This document shows, one piece after another, positions 26,190 through 35,346 of a stretch of DNA of 62,219 nucleotides. The position numbers and the translations under genes are program-made. Origin of the DNA: Domibacillus antri (GTDB taxonomy: Bacteria > Bacillota > Bacilli > Bacillales > Domibacillaceae); contig NZ_MSDU01000038.1 in NCBI RefSeq assembly GCF_001936625.1, positions 1 to 62,219 on the forward strand. The letters run 5' to 3'. Below the pieces are notes generated by a model. The model saw only the letters and a program-made list of their open reading frames with translations, was not told where the DNA came from and searched no databases. Numbering within the stretch: position 1 is the first letter of the stretch; each line of letters starts with the position of its first letter.

Positions 26190-26784
26190 ATGATTGGCGT
26201 GCGGATGTGGTACGATGGGACAGTGACTGAAGAAAATCAATGACACGTGAAGCCATCCACTGACAAATAACTGCGTACAAAATTGTTCGTAGATCGACGA
26301 CGATACCTGCTGCAATTAAAATGGTCGTATTTATATAAAACAAGGTGCGGCCAGGCGGCCATCCGCGCCATTTTGACAGGATCAGCGCGAGAATATCCAT
26401 GCCGCCGGAAGAAGCGCCGCTTTTAAATAAAACGCCGAGTCCGAGCCCAAACAACAGTGCTCCGGCGGGTAAGTCGGTCCAGATGGTGCCGATCGGTGAA
26501 ACAAAATACGGAGATAAAATATCAATAACAAGTGCGGCAATGGACACGCAATACATCGTGCCAGCTGCTGTTTTGACGCCAAGCCATTTTACTGCCAGAA
26601 CAATCATAATAGCATTTACACCCCAAATTGTTGCAGCATATGGCGTGTGGAAAAGATGGTGCATCATAATACTGATGCCTGCCGCCCCGCCCGATGAAAT
26701 CGCATGAGGAAATAAAAATAAGGACATGGCTGACGCCTGCAGAAAGGCTCCAGCCGTCCAGATTAATAGTTTCAAAATACTCAC
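26188..26784 (-). CDS. YitT-family (DUF161) membrane protein, short form
   Basis: A 198-residue protein with five or six membrane segments and the family pattern SLFLFPHAISSGGAAGIS near the start and LFKSGASSGGMDILALI in the middle. YitT/YczE-type proteins of Bacillus usually end in a soluble DUF2179 domain, which is absent here. Function is not established for the family. The stop overlaps the terminator. The gene is divergent from the aldehyde dehydrogenase. Confidence 0.8.
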   Translation of the reverse strand: MSILKLLIWTAGAFLQASAMSLFLFPHAISSGGAAGISIMMHHLFHTPYAATIWGVNAIMIVLAVKWLGVKTAAGTMYCVSIAALVIDILSPYFVSPIGTIWTDLPAGALLFGLGLGVLFKSGASSGGMDILALILSKWRGWPPGRTLFYINTTILIAAGIVVDLRTILYAVICQWMASRVIDFLQSLSHRTTSARQS

Positions 26785-26891
26785 CTCTGTCTGTCATCAT
26801 ACCTTATTTATTATATAGAGAGAAGGGTGTATTTTGACGGTGAAATAGCCGACTGCTAAAATGAAGTAAATACGCTATGGAGATGATGATA

Positions 26892-28262
26892 TTGGACGTA
26901 TTAGAAATGATCCATGCTCAAAAAGAGTTTTTTGATACCGGAATTACACGAAGCGTCAGCTGGCGAATCGACCGCCTAAAAGAGCTGAAAGCGGCTATTA
27001 AGTCCCGTGAAGAAGACATTATAAGCTCTCTTTTTCTCGATTTGCGTAAAAATGAATTTGAGGCCTATACGACCGAAGTGGGTTTTTTATATGAGAGCAT
27101 CCGCTTTATGATCCAGAACCTGCCAAAATGGGCCGCCGCTGAAAAAGTGAAAACACCAATACATCAAATGCCCGCTGAAAGCATGATATTATCAGAACCT
27201 TACGGAGTTACACTGATCATTGGACCCTTTAATTATCCATTCCAGCTAGTGATCGAGCCGCTGATTGGGGCCATTGCTGCTGGTAACACATCCATTGTAA
27301 AACCTTCTGAAAGTACGCCCCATACATCCGCTGTGTTAAAAAGTCTGTTGGAAGAAACGTTTGATTCATCTTTTGTCGGCGTACAGGAGGGCGGCAAAGA
27401 AACGGTAACAGCGCTTCTTGAAGCTCCCTTTGATTACCTATTTTTCACAGGAAGTGTCCCCACTGCCAAAGTTGTGATGGAAGCTGCAGCAAAACAGCTA
27501 ATTCCGGTGACTCTGGAACTTGGCGGAAAAAGCCCGGCATTTGTTGACTATTCGGCTGATATAAAAATGGTAGCGAAGCGAATTGCCTGGGGAAAGTTTT
27601 CGAATGCCGGACAGACGTGTGTTGCACCTGATTATGTTCTTGTCCATCAAAATGTGAAAGACGTTTTTTTAAAAGAATTGAATCTGGCTGTTTTTGATTT
27701 TTATGGGGCCGAACCGCAAAGAAGTCCGGACTATGGCCGGGTTGTGAATAAAAAGCAGTTTGACCGCTTAAGCTCTATTTTGAAAAAAACACATGGACAA
27801 ATTATTCAAGGCGGAGAAACGGACCGGGAAGATGTATATATTGCCCCGACCATTGTCGAAACAGACTGGGAGGATTCATTAATGGAAGATGAAATTTTTG
27901 GTCCGATTCTGCCGGTATTAACCTATTCAGAACTCGATCAAGCGATCAATCGGGTAAAAAAATTACCGAAACCTCTTGCGCTCTATGTTTTTACAAAAGA
28001 AAAAGCCATTGAAGAAAAAGTCATTACATCCATTCCGTTTGGAGGCGCCAGTGTAAATGATACACTCGTTCATGTATCCAATCTTCATTTGCCATTTGGC
28101 GGTGTCGGCACGTCCGGTATAAATGCCTATCACGGAAAAGCAAGTTTCGATGTCTTCTCTCATAAGAAAAGTATTATGCGGAAAAGTGGTTTACTGCAGT
28201 CCAATCTATTATTTCCGCCATACGGCAGCCGCGTGGATCTCGTACGAAAAGTCATCCGTTAA
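26892..28262 (+). CDS. ywdH: Aldehyde dehydrogenase (YwdH-like)
   Basis: An NAD(P)-dependent aldehyde dehydrogenase of the class 3 type (short, about 456 residues). Visible parts are IIGPFNYPFQLVIEPLIGAI and GNTSIVKPSE in the cofactor domain, VTLELGGKSPAFV with the general-base Glu, and FSNAGQTCVAPDY with the catalytic Cys. Also present is a hydrophobic C-terminal tail, as in YwdH, which may attach it to membranes. It probably oxidises fatty aldehydes. I favour the TTG at 26892 because GGAG at 26879-26882 is spaced for it; the ATG at 26877 overlaps that site. Confidence 0.88.
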   Translation: MDVLEMIHAQKEFFDTGITRSVSWRIDRLKELKAAIKSREEDIISSLFLDLRKNEFEAYTTEVGFLYESIRFMIQNLPKWAAAEKVKTPIHQMPAESMILSEPYGVTLIIGPFNYPFQLVIEPLIGAIAAGNTSIVKPSESTPHTSAVLKSLLEETFDSSFVGVQEGGKETVTALLEAPFDYLFFTGSVPTAKVVMEAAAKQLIPVTLELGGKSPAFVDYSADIKMVAKRIAWGKFSNAGQTCVAPDYVLVHQNVKDVFLKELNLAVFDFYGAEPQRSPDYGRVVNKKQFDRLSSILKKTHGQIIQGGETDREDVYIAPTIVETDWEDSLMEDEIFGPILPVLTYSELDQAINRVKKLPKPLALYVFTKEKAIEEKVITSIPFGGASVNDTLVHVSNLHLPFGGVGTSGINAYHGKASFDVFSHKKSIMRKSGLLQSNLLFPPYGSRVDLVRKVIR

Positions 28263-28324
28263 ACAGGATTTTTGACGATTAAAGTGGAATGTTTAATGAA
28301 AATGAGCGAAATGGAGGAGGAAAT

Positions 28325-28807
28325 GTGCCGATTAGTTTGGAGCGGTTAAAAGTGCCGGATGAATTTGTTTTAACGCAGGAAGAGATCATAGAAGAAGCCG
28401 TCCGATATTTAAAGAAAAACGGCTGGACGGCTCGTGTGGAGTCTTCAATTGGCGGCCACGATGTTCAGGCTGGAAAAATGGAATGGACGGCTTATTTAAA
28501 ATGCAAAGGCTCTAGAAGCAAACGGCAAAAGGAGGGCATGGTGTATGACAATACACAACTCCGTGCGAATGCGGCCGATCAAGTGGAAAAGCTGATGCGT
28601 GTACAGGAAGATGCGGACACACCGAGCCTTTTTATTATGGCTTGCCCTGGTCTTGACCGGATAAAATGGATTGTGTCAAAGCTATCAGGGGGATTGGATA
28701 AGCTGGATATTATCCGCATGTGGATCTATCCAAACGGTGTCGTAAAATGGGATATTCCGCCTCATCTATTACATGTGGCAAAATCACTGGGAATTGAGAA
28801 AATTTGA
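28325..28807 (+). CDS. Conserved hypothetical protein
   Basis: A 160-residue soluble protein starting at a GTG at 28325 after a strong GGAGGAGG. The text includes VPDEFVLTQEEIIEEAVRYL, GWTARVESSIGGHDVQAG, and SLFIMACPGLDRIKWIV then IIRMWIYPNGVVKWDIP. A mixed alpha/beta fold seems likely. No catalytic motif stands out and I do not recognise the family. It follows ywdH after about 60 nt and may share its mRNA. Confidence 0.65.
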   Translation: MPISLERLKVPDEFVLTQEEIIEEAVRYLKKNGWTARVESSIGGHDVQAGKMEWTAYLKCKGSRSKRQKEGMVYDNTQLRANAADQVEKLMRVQEDADTPSLFIMACPGLDRIKWIVSKLSGGLDKLDIIRMWIYPNGVVKWDIPPHLLHVAKSLGIEKI

Positions 28808-28816
28808 AAGTTCCGG

Positions 28817-28845
28817 TTGCACCGAAAAAAAAAAGATGATATAGT
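28817..28845 (+). promoter_or_regulatory. Sigma-A promoter of the cold-shock gene
   Basis: TTGCAC and TATAGT are separated by exactly 17 bp. Transcription would start near 28852, giving a leader of about 105 nt, which is typical of csp genes. Confidence 0.68.
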
Positions 28846-28956
28846 AAAGACAGTTGTTCGTTCATTTCAAAAGAGAACTACGTCAAGTGTTTTCGGATTG
28901 AAATTGCAGCAAACAGCAAGAATGATTGTGCGCATAAAGCGCGAGGAGGACATAAC

Positions 28957-29157
28957 ATGTTAGAAGGTAAAGTAAAATGGTTTAACGCAGAAAAAGGCTT
29001 CGGTTTCATCGAAGTTGAAGGACAAGACGATGTATTCGTACATTTCTCAGCTATTCAAGGTGAAGGCTACAAATCACTTGAAGAAGGCCAAAGCGTGACA
29101 TTCGAAGTGGTTGAAGGACCACGTGGCCCACAAGCTGCTAACGTAGAAAAACACTAA
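28957..29157 (+). CDS. Cold-shock protein (CspB/CspD family)
   Basis: A 66-residue OB-fold RNA chaperone. The RNA-binding motifs RNP1 (KGFGFIEV) and RNP2 (VFVHFSAI) are intact and the length is exactly that of Bacillus Csp proteins. It binds single-stranded RNA and DNA and melts structures at low temperature. The gene has its own promoter, a long leader of about 105 nt with GCGAGGAGG near the start, and a terminator. Codon use is biased, as in highly expressed genes. Confidence 0.96.
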   Translation: MLEGKVKWFNAEKGFGFIEVEGQDDVFVHFSAIQGEGYKSLEEGQSVTFEVVEGPRGPQAANVEKH

Positions 29158-29170
29158 TTCTGATTGAAAC

Positions 29171-29207
29171 CATAACAGGTGGAGCGATAGCTTCACCTGT
29201 TTTTCGT
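29171..29207 (+). terminator. Terminator of the cold-shock gene
   Basis: AACAGGTG-AGC pairs with AGCT-CACCTGTT, followed by TTTTC. Confidence 0.85.
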
Positions 29208-29370
29208 TGTTTCATTTTTAAAGCTCAACTTGTAAACGCTGTCAATACACTCGGGGGAATTTGTCACAAAAATGCTACAAATCCCCTTTGAAAAAGGGTG
29301 TTTTTTTACAAAAAACGAGTACAATAAGTGAAACAAAAGAAAATGAAACAGAACGATCAGGAGGATGAAA

Positions 29371-29721
29371 ATGATATATATTGCAGCAGTCGCGCTGATT
29401 GTTGTTGCAGGTGTGTTTTTGGCAAACCGGTATTTAGCCGGACATAAAGTGGAAGAAGGGCTTCTTGTCATTAAATCAGGAGACAAAGAAACCGCTATAC
29501 CAATGAACGAAATTGTAGAAGTATTTGAAATGGATGAATTCCCTAAAGATCCATCTTTCTTTGAAAAATATATTATTCGGCCATATATTAAAAAAGAGCG
29601 TGTTGCAGTATTCACTCGTTCAAATGTATCTTATTTCTTTATGCTGCGCAATACGGACCGGCTTGTAAAATCCGTGAAAGCACAAAACCCGGCTGTCTAT
29701 ATTAAAGCGAAAGTGATTTAA
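29371..29721 (+). CDS. Membrane-anchored small protein, PH-like
   Basis: A 116-residue protein with one N-terminal membrane helix (IYIAAVALIVVAGVFLAN). A soluble beta-rich region follows (EEGLLVIKSGDKETAIPMNE, RVAVFTRSNVSYFFMLR) that resembles a small PH-like domain. I start it at the ATG at 29371, since AGGAGG directly abuts the ATG at 29365. The function is unknown. It is a single-gene unit with its own terminator. Confidence 0.65.
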   Translation: MIYIAAVALIVVAGVFLANRYLAGHKVEEGLLVIKSGDKETAIPMNEIVEVFEMDEFPKDPSFFEKYIIRPYIKKERVAVFTRSNVSYFFMLRNTDRLVKSVKAQNPAVYIKAKVI

Positions 29722-29748
29722 AACGGACAATCGTCCGGTTTTTTTTTT
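29722..29748 (+). terminator. Terminator
   Basis: CGGAC pairs with GTCCG and is followed by a run of about ten T. Confidence 0.75.
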
Positions 29749-29886
29749 ATCAAAAGAATACCGTAATAATATTATGTTAACTTTTAAGTGTTCTTTTTTA
29801 TTTTAAAGATAACCCAAAAATGACTATTTACAAAGACATGAGAAGCTGTTACGTTATAGTAGTTATGAAGAAAGGGGTTATATAGA

Positions 29887-30186
29887 ATGGTGATCATCTC
29901 AGATGAGCAGGCAGAAGCGGTCGTAACCGCTACATCATACTGCTGGAAGAAAAATATAGTCAAAGTGGAAGAAGGCTATTTAAAAAGTACTGGTATGATT
30001 ACAAATACCCGTATTCCCATTGTTCATATTGACACCGTTGTCTACTCATACAACCCGAAAAAGCCGGCAATTGTACCTGTATTGAAAATTATCGGTAAAG
30101 GCGCAGTATTGTGTGAAATGGAAATTTCAGCTGAACATATTGAGCCCGTTCAAGACTGGATATTACGTGTTATGGATCAAACATGA
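29887..30186 (+). CDS. Small PH-like domain protein
   Basis: A 99-residue soluble protein. Strand-rich blocks (VKVEEGYLKSTGMITNTRIP, IDTVVYSYNPKKP, VLKIIGKGAVLCEMEIS) end in a single helix (AEHIEPVQDWILRVM), the usual order of a PH-like fold. A clear AAAGGGG ribosome site precedes the ATG. The gene before it has similar composition but a membrane anchor. No function can be assigned. Confidence 0.62.
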   Translation: MVIISDEQAEAVVTATSYCWKKNIVKVEEGYLKSTGMITNTRIPIVHIDTVVYSYNPKKPAIVPVLKIIGKGAVLCEMEISAEHIEPVQDWILRVMDQT

Positions 30187-30248
30187 CATTGCAGAACCGC
30201 CTTTTCACAGGGCGGTTATTTATTTGCAAAAAGAAAGGGAGTCTTTCA

Positions 30249-30878
30249 ATGAAAGGATCTACGCATGCGGCCATCGGAGCTGCCGCAGGTCTCGGTGTAT
30301 CGATTTGGATTAATGCATCTCCACTTGAAACGGCTGTATTGTCAGGAATTGGTGCAATTTCGGCTCTGGTTCCGGATCTTGATGTGAACGGAAAACTGGC
30401 AAACAAAATTACAGTTGAAAAAAAATGGCTGATTTTATTTTTTACCGCTGCCGGGCTGATGCTGGCATTGTACAGTTATTTCATGCTATTCGGTATTAAG
30501 CAGATGAGCGGCTTTTTCATCAGCATCGGCCTATTGCTTCTGCCAAGGCTGTTCATTAAGCAGCGTACGATGCTTTTTTTAACAGGGGCAGTTGTTTTAT
30601 ATGCAGGCCGGAGGATTGACGAGCTCTGGATTATATATATGGCTCTTTTTATTATTTTTTCATCACTTGTTTCACATCGCACATGGACGCATTCGATCAT
30701 TGGCATTGTGTTATTTGGTTTTGTTGCCTCGGAAATCGTAAATACCTACCCCATCCCGGGGCTGTTTGCAACACTGATCATCAGCTATACCTCCCATTTA
30801 GCCGCAGATATGAAAATACTCCCTGCTAATAAAAAAGGGGTAAAATGGTTTTATCCATTATGGAAAAAAGAATTTTAA
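30249..30878 (+). CDS. YdjM-family membrane-bound metal-dependent hydrolase
   Basis: The 209-residue protein has about five membrane segments and the family's polar residues: MKGSTHAAIGAAAGL near the start, VPDLDVNGKLANK, HRTWTHSIIG, and TSHLAADM late. These His and Asp residues probably hold a metal. In several Bacillus strains the related ydjM is a LexA target or cell-wall-related gene. No LexA box was recognised here. I start it at the ATG at 30249 because GAAAGGGAG is 7 nt upstream. Confidence 0.8.
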   Translation: MKGSTHAAIGAAAGLGVSIWINASPLETAVLSGIGAISALVPDLDVNGKLANKITVEKKWLILFFTAAGLMLALYSYFMLFGIKQMSGFFISIGLLLLPRLFIKQRTMLFLTGAVVLYAGRRIDELWIIYMALFIIFSSLVSHRTWTHSIIGIVLFGFVASEIVNTYPIPGLFATLIISYTSHLAADMKILPANKKGVKWFYPLWKKEF

Positions 30879-30902
30879 ACCCATTTAAATGGGTTTAAAA
30901 TT
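30871..30902. terminator. 32-nt perfect palindrome over the stop codon
   Basis: The sequence from 30871 to 30902 equals its own reverse complement, centred in ATTTAAAT with CCC/GGG arms. It covers the stop of the YdjM-like gene. It probably acts as a terminator, but the U-tract is weak. Confidence 0.5.
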
Positions 30903-31010
30903 ATTAATACACTATGTGCAAATTTCAAAATATATTCTTTTAAAAACAGAAATAAAAAAAGAAAAAAGAGGGAATAGAATTAATAGAATAAAAAAAGGAG
31001 GTATATCATC

Positions 31011-31415
31011 GTGTGGAAAGAATTTTTTTCGAGCATTGGATTAGACAGTGTAAAGGTAGATACGGTTATACATGATAAACATGCAGAACCCAGGGACACA
31101 ATAAAAGGGGAAGTGAGGATTCAGGGCGGCTTGGCGGATGAAATCATTGATAAAATTATTGTGCTTCTTTATTTACAATATGAAGAAGTACATGAAGATA
31201 GTGATTTTTCTTGGCATGACAAACATATTGAAGAAGTGACAATCGATGTAAAGAGAAATATTAAATCAGGTGAACAAGATCAGGTTCCATTCACTATTAT
31301 GATACCCCAAAATGCAGAAAAAACAGATGAAAAGCATAAATGGTATCTTAAGACGACAGTCGTTATTCCTGCGGCAGTGGACCCAACAGATGAAGATGAG
31401 ATAATGATCGTATAA
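31011..31415 (+). CDS. Spo0M-like sporulation control protein, short form
   Basis: A 134-residue protein resembling the N-terminal arrestin-like domain of Spo0M: FSSIGLDSVKVDTVI, then RDTIKGEVRIQGGLADEIID and SGEQDQVPFTIMIP. Spo0M of Bacillus subtilis is about twice as long and affects phosphorelay activity and the cytoskeleton. Here the second half is missing, and the gene ends naturally before a terminator. The start is GTG with AAAGGAGG. Its role in this organism is inferred only from similarity. Confidence 0.72.
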   Translation: MWKEFFSSIGLDSVKVDTVIHDKHAEPRDTIKGEVRIQGGLADEIIDKIIVLLYLQYEEVHEDSDFSWHDKHIEEVTIDVKRNIKSGEQDQVPFTIMIPQNAEKTDEKHKWYLKTTVVIPAAVDPTDEDEIMIV

Positions 31416-31439
31416 AAGCAGAAAAATTCTGCTTTTTTT
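31413..31439 (+). terminator. Terminator
   Basis: AAAAGCAGAA pairs with TTCTGCTTTT and continues into T residues. Confidence 0.88.
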
Positions 31440-31515
31440 ATTTGACAACCAATCACATGTGTTATATATTAGTAACAATTAAAATTATATTGTTGTATAA
31501 CAGAGGGGAGAAACA

Positions 31516-31653
31516 ATGGAGATGTATAAAAAAGCTTATGAATATTACATGCGGATGTGCGAAAATTATGGAATGGACTGTGTTCCGTTTTATCGATTTA
31601 TGCATACCTTAACAGAAGATCAAATTCAGCAATACATTCAAACAGCAAACTAA
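31516..31653 (+). CDS. 45-residue protein of unknown function
   Basis: The ATG at 31516 follows AGAGGGGAG at 5 nt. The product is helical and aromatic-rich, with MYKKAYEYYMRMCENYGMD and LTEDQIQQYIQTAN. The predicted translation signal is strong, so expression is likely. A tiny ORF of 10 codons (MKVILNEEDF, 31670-31702) follows, also with a ribosome site. No family is recognised. Confidence 0.55.
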   Translation: MEMYKKAYEYYMRMCENYGMDCVPFYRFMHTLTEDQIQQYIQTAN

Positions 31654-31701
31654 TTGAAAGGGCTGATTATGAAGGTGATTTTAAACGAAGAAGATTTCTG
31701 A

Positions 31702-31738
31702 AAACCCCGCCAACTTATAAATAAGTAGACGGGGTTTA
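31702..31738. terminator. Terminator between convergent genes
   Basis: AAACCCCG and ACTTAT pair with ATAAGT and CGGGGTTT, with a small internal mismatch. Confidence 0.78.
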
Positions 31739-31744
31739 ACATGT

Positions 31745-32029
31745 TTATGCGTTTAAATGGCCGGCGCAATAAGTGCGTACGAGTTCGATTTCATCCTCTT
31801 CAAGTTCAAAATCAAGAACGCTGTCATTTGCACGATTATGCAAAAATAAACCGGCAATCTTTTGTTCATTTTCTGTAACTGCATAAAGTACGCGAATGTA
31901 AAATCCTTCAGGGGAATACAGTTCATCTTCTTCATCCACGGAAGCGTAAAGGTGAAATTCGTAACGCTCTCCTTCTAAAATGCCAAACGGGTCTTCGATT
32001 TTTTCGAATTTATGATCGGTAATATTCAT
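31745..32029 (-). CDS. DUF6509-like small acidic protein
   Basis: A 94-residue acidic protein starting at the ATG at 32027-32029, after GGAGGGAA. It reads ITDHKFEKIEDPFGILEGER, EDELYSPEGFYIRVLYAV and LDFELEEDEIELVRTYC. This pattern is what I associate with DUF6509 proteins of Bacillus, which have no known function. It is the last gene of the minus-strand group yfkAB-msrA-mocR, 17 nt after the MocR gene. Confidence 0.65.
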   Translation of the reverse strand: MNITDHKFEKIEDPFGILEGERYEFHLYASVDEEDELYSPEGFYIRVLYAVTENEQKIAGLFLHNRANDSVLDFELEEDEIELVRTYCAGHLNA

Positions 32030-32046
32030 GTAATTCCCTCCTGTTT

Positions 32047-33417
32047 TTATTTGGCCAGCGCAATAATCCACTTTTTCATACGCTTAATGCCTTCTTCAAA
32101 TTGGGCAGCACCTGCGTATCCGTATGAAAGACGGATCGAGCGCGAAGCCCCTCCTGTATAAATACTGCCTGGATGAAATAAAATGCCTTCATTTACAGCT
32201 TCCGCGTATAAATCTTTAATTGAAATATCCATTTTAAAACGCAGCCAGATGAAAAAACCACCGTTCGGAATGCGCCATTCCGCAATATCGGATAAATGAC
32301 GTTCAAGTGAAGATTGGGCACTTGTTCGGCGCTTCAAAAGTGCTTTACGCACATATTCGAGATGGTGTTCATATAATCCTTCACCCAACCATTCTGCGGC
32401 CACACGCTGTGACAGCGAACTTGTTCCATAATCGGCTTGCATTTTCAAATCAGACAGCCGCTCAATAACCGGTTCAGCACCGGCAATCCAGCCAATCCGC
32501 AATCCCGGACTGAGCGTTTTGGACAAACTGCCAATATAAAGAACATTTCCGTGCGTGTCCATTGATTTTAATGAAGGCGGCGGCGCAGAGTCCAGCCAGA
32601 GTTCACGGTAAATATCATCTTCTATGATGGGAAGACGATGTGCTGCACAAAATGACAGGATCTCTTTTCGGCGTGATTCGCTCATCATCACGCCAGTCGG
32701 ATTATGAAAGCATGGAATGGTATATAGCGCACCAGGCTGCTCTGTCTTCCATTTTGCCTGCAAATCGGATGTGATAAGCCCCTCTTCATCCATCTCAACT
32801 CCCGCAAGTGACATGCCAAGCGATTGAAAGGTATGAATGGAATAAAGGTAAGACGGTTCTTCTAAATAAATGGACGAACCGCGCTCGAGCAGCCCGGATG
32901 CAATAAGCTGCAGTCCCTGCATCGCACCGGAAACAATTAAAATGGAAGAAGGCGAAACAGGCGTACCTTGCCTTGTCATATAACCGGCGACTGCTTCACG
33001 TAACGGCTCGTAGCCCCCGCGTTCTTCATACCCAAGCGATTGTATTTTCCCGGACAATCGACCAAGTACATCGTTTAAATAGCCGTCTGGAAACACATCT
33101 TCCGCCAGTTCCCCTTTGCTTAAGTCGATGATGCCGGATTCAGTTGATTGTAAAGGATGTGTTTCTTTTTGACGGGGCAGTGAAGCGAGAAGAGACCACG
33201 TATCATTGGCAACAATCGTGCCTTTTCCCATTACAGCTTCAACGATACCGTCCGTTTTCAGCTGTTCCAGCGCTGCAATAACAGTGCTTCTGTTGACAGA
33301 AAATTCATCTGCCAGCACACGCTGGCTCGGAATTTTCGCGCCAGGTGCCCATTTCCCAGCTCTGATTTGTTCTTTAATCCAGTCTGCAACAATATTGGAT
33401 TTCGTTACTGGTTTCAT
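32047..33417 (-). CDS. MocR-type regulator (GntR HTH fused to aminotransferase)
   Basis: A 456-residue fusion. Residues 1-75 form a GntR winged helix ([20 protein letters not shown]). Residues 100-456 form a class I aminotransferase domain with the pyridoxal-phosphate lysine in [16 protein letters not shown] and FHNPTGVMM. MocR proteins such as PdxR and GabR use the second domain to sense amino acids or B6 rather than for catalysis. The target is unknown. Its ATG overlaps the msrA stop by 4 nt, so it is co-translated with a methionine sulfoxide reductase, which is unusual. Confidence 0.88.
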   Translation of the reverse strand: MKPVTKSNIVADWIKEQIRAGKWAPGAKIPSQRVLADEFSVNRSTVIAALEQLKTDGIVEAVMGKGTIVANDTWSLLASLPRQKETHPLQSTESGIIDLSKGELAEDVFPDGYLNDVLGRLSGKIQSLGYEERGGYEPLREAVAGYMTRQGTPVSPSSILIVSGAMQGLQLIASGLLERGSSIYLEEPSYLYSIHTFQSLGMSLAGVEMDEEGLITSDLQAKWKTEQPGALYTIPCFHNPTGVMMSESRRKEILSFCAAHRLPIIEDDIYRELWLDSAPPPSLKSMDTHGNVLYIGSLSKTLSPGLRIGWIAGAEPVIERLSDLKMQADYGTSSLSQRVAAEWLGEGLYEHHLEYVRKALLKRRTSAQSSLERHLSDIAEWRIPNGGFFIWLRFKMDISIKDLYAEAVNEGILFHPGSIYTGGASRSIRLSYGYAGAAQFEEGIKRMKKWIIALAK

Positions 33418-33944
33418 TTCTCCTCTTTCCAGTGCGCTTGAATAAATTCGTCCCGTCCGGATTGTTTGCGGTCTTGTTCGTATTCCGCTTTATAGTTTTT
33501 ATAAAAATCCTGATGATATGTCTCAGCCGGATAAAACGGGAAAGCGGGCAAAATCGGTGTGACGATGGGTTTCATAAACTTGCCGCTCGCAGCCAGCTGC
33601 TGCTTAGACTGTTCCGCTGCTTTTTTTTGCTGATCATTTGCATAAAAAATAGCAGCACGGTACGAATCCCCCCGGTCTTGAAATTGCCCTTCGTCATCGG
33701 TTGGATCAATTTGCTGCCAAAAAATTTCTAACAGCTGCTCATAGGAGAATAGATCGGAATCATACGTGATTTCGACTGCTTCCATATGTCCGGTTCCACC
33801 GCTTTTTACTTGCTCATATGTCGGGTTTTCGACATGGCCGCCTGTATAGCCGGAGACGACCGATTCAATTCCGTCCCACTGATCAAATGGCTTCACCATA
33901 CACCAAAAGCATCCGCCCGCAAAAATGGCTTTTTGTTTGTTCAT
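33414..33944 (-). CDS. msrA: Peptide methionine sulfoxide reductase MsrA
   Basis: MsrA reduces S-methionine sulfoxide in proteins. The active site AGGCFWCM has the catalytic Cys12, with C15 nearby. [21 protein letters not shown] and [11 protein letters not shown] are typical, and the length of 176 is normal. No MsrB is fused or adjacent. Start and stop both overlap the neighbours by 4 nt (ATGA), so yfkAB, msrA and the MocR gene make one tightly coupled unit. Confidence 0.95.
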   Translation of the reverse strand: MNKQKAIFAGGCFWCMVKPFDQWDGIESVVSGYTGGHVENPTYEQVKSGGTGHMEAVEITYDSDLFSYEQLLEIFWQQIDPTDDEGQFQDRGDSYRAAIFYANDQQKKAAEQSKQQLAASGKFMKPIVTPILPAFPFYPAETYHQDFYKNYKAEYEQDRKQSGRDEFIQAHWKEEK

Positions 33945-35068
33945 AGCTGAACTTCCTTTCTCCCCAAAATCGCTGACCGTTTTGTAAAGTCATCATTTTG
34001 ATAATACGCATGTTTTACTAATATATTAGGTCCGAGACAACGGACAGACGGGCAGTGGCATCCTGTTTCCTTTGCCAGCTGGGATGCTGTCCACGTTTCA
34101 TACGCCTCCTGAAATGAATTTGTTTGAATATTGCCAAGCGAAGGAGCATCGGCAAAGTCTGTTACGATAATATCTCCCGAGAAAATATTTACATTTAAAC
34201 GTGACCGGCCATCAGGATCATTCCGCACTGTGACAAGCGGTTCTTTTTGTAAACGATACACAAGGCCACGGTCACGTTCATCTTCGCTGCAGGCAAAGAA
34301 CGGAAGCGTCCCGAACAGCATCCACACGTTCGGATCTCTTACATCGAGCAAATGATGGATGGCTGTGCGCATGTCATCCAGTGACAGCGACTCTAATGCA
34401 CTTGCAAAGTCACTCGGATACATGGGGTGAACTTCATGACGTGTACACTTCATCTCTGTCACAATTTGCCGGTGAATTTTTTCAAGATACGGCAGCGTCC
34501 GTTTATTAAGCATCGTTTCCGCTGAAACCATCACTCCTGCATCTGCGAGAATTCGGCTGTTTTCAATCATACGTGTAAATAGCTGTTCACGTTGTTTATA
34601 TGATGGTTTTCGCTCCATGTTGGCGAATCCCGCTTCCACAAACTCATCAACTGTTCCCCAGTTATGCGATATATGAAGAACATCCAGATAGGGAACAATG
34701 TGTTCATACCGCTCTGCATCAATCGTCAAATTCGAATTCATTTGCGTGTACACACCGCGTTCGTGCGCGTAGCGAAGAAGCGGTAATACATAGTTTTGCA
34801 CGGATTTTTTAGACAGCATCGGCTCTCCGCCTGTAATACTTAATGACCGGAGTTCGGGAATTTCATCGAGTTTTGATAAGAGTAAAGATAAAGGCAATGC
34901 AATCGGATCTTTCGTTTGCAATGTATACCCAACCGCACAATGCTCACAGCGCATATTGCATAATGTGGTGGTTGTCAATTCAATATTTGAGAGACGCATG
35001 GACCCAGTTTCATCAATATCCATATAGGTTTCCCATGGATCGAACGCGGGCGTAATCATTCTTTTCAT
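33941..35068 (-). CDS. yfkAB: Radical SAM/CxCxxxxC protein YfkAB
   Basis: A 375-residue radical SAM enzyme. The cluster motif Cx3Cx2C is C37, C41, C44 in [15 protein letters not shown]. The second motif that names the family, C-x-C-x4-C, is in [11 protein letters not shown] near the C-terminus and could hold another cluster. The reaction is unknown. It is the first gene of an operon with msrA. The upstream region (35069-35346) holds no gene, only promoter DNA. Confidence 0.9.
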   Translation of the reverse strand: MKRMITPAFDPWETYMDIDETGSMRLSNIELTTTTLCNMRCEHCAVGYTLQTKDPIALPLSLLLSKLDEIPELRSLSITGGEPMLSKKSVQNYVLPLLRYAHERGVYTQMNSNLTIDAERYEHIVPYLDVLHISHNWGTVDEFVEAGFANMERKPSYKQREQLFTRMIENSRILADAGVMVSAETMLNKRTLPYLEKIHRQIVTEMKCTRHEVHPMYPSDFASALESLSLDDMRTAIHHLLDVRDPNVWMLFGTLPFFACSEDERDRGLVYRLQKEPLVTVRNDPDGRSRLNVNIFSGDIIVTDFADAPSLGNIQTNSFQEAYETWTASQLAKETGCHCPSVRCLGPNILVKHAYYQNDDFTKRSAILGRKEVQL

Positions 35069-35346
35069 TCGTACAACACCTCTTTTTCTTTCAACCTCCT
35101 ATTATACCTGTTTTTCATGCAAATGAAAAAGAATGTGAAGCAAACAAATTTTAACAGTGCATGTCAATCGATTTTCAAGGAAAAAGCCACTTAAAGAAGC
35201 TGGTCAGTTTGAGATGAAAAAAGTGGTTATAGAATAACGTTTTCTTGGAAATAAACGATTTATAGGCTATTTCATTTCTTTCGTAAAAGGGAAGCGGAGA
35301 GACGAATTATATCAATGGATATATGTGAAAACGAGGAGGCAGTGTA

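Noticed and set aside
29193-29615. Minus-strand frame of 140 codons
   Set aside because: It covers the terminator of the cold-shock gene and the promoter and start of the plus-strand membrane protein gene, which has AGGAGG.
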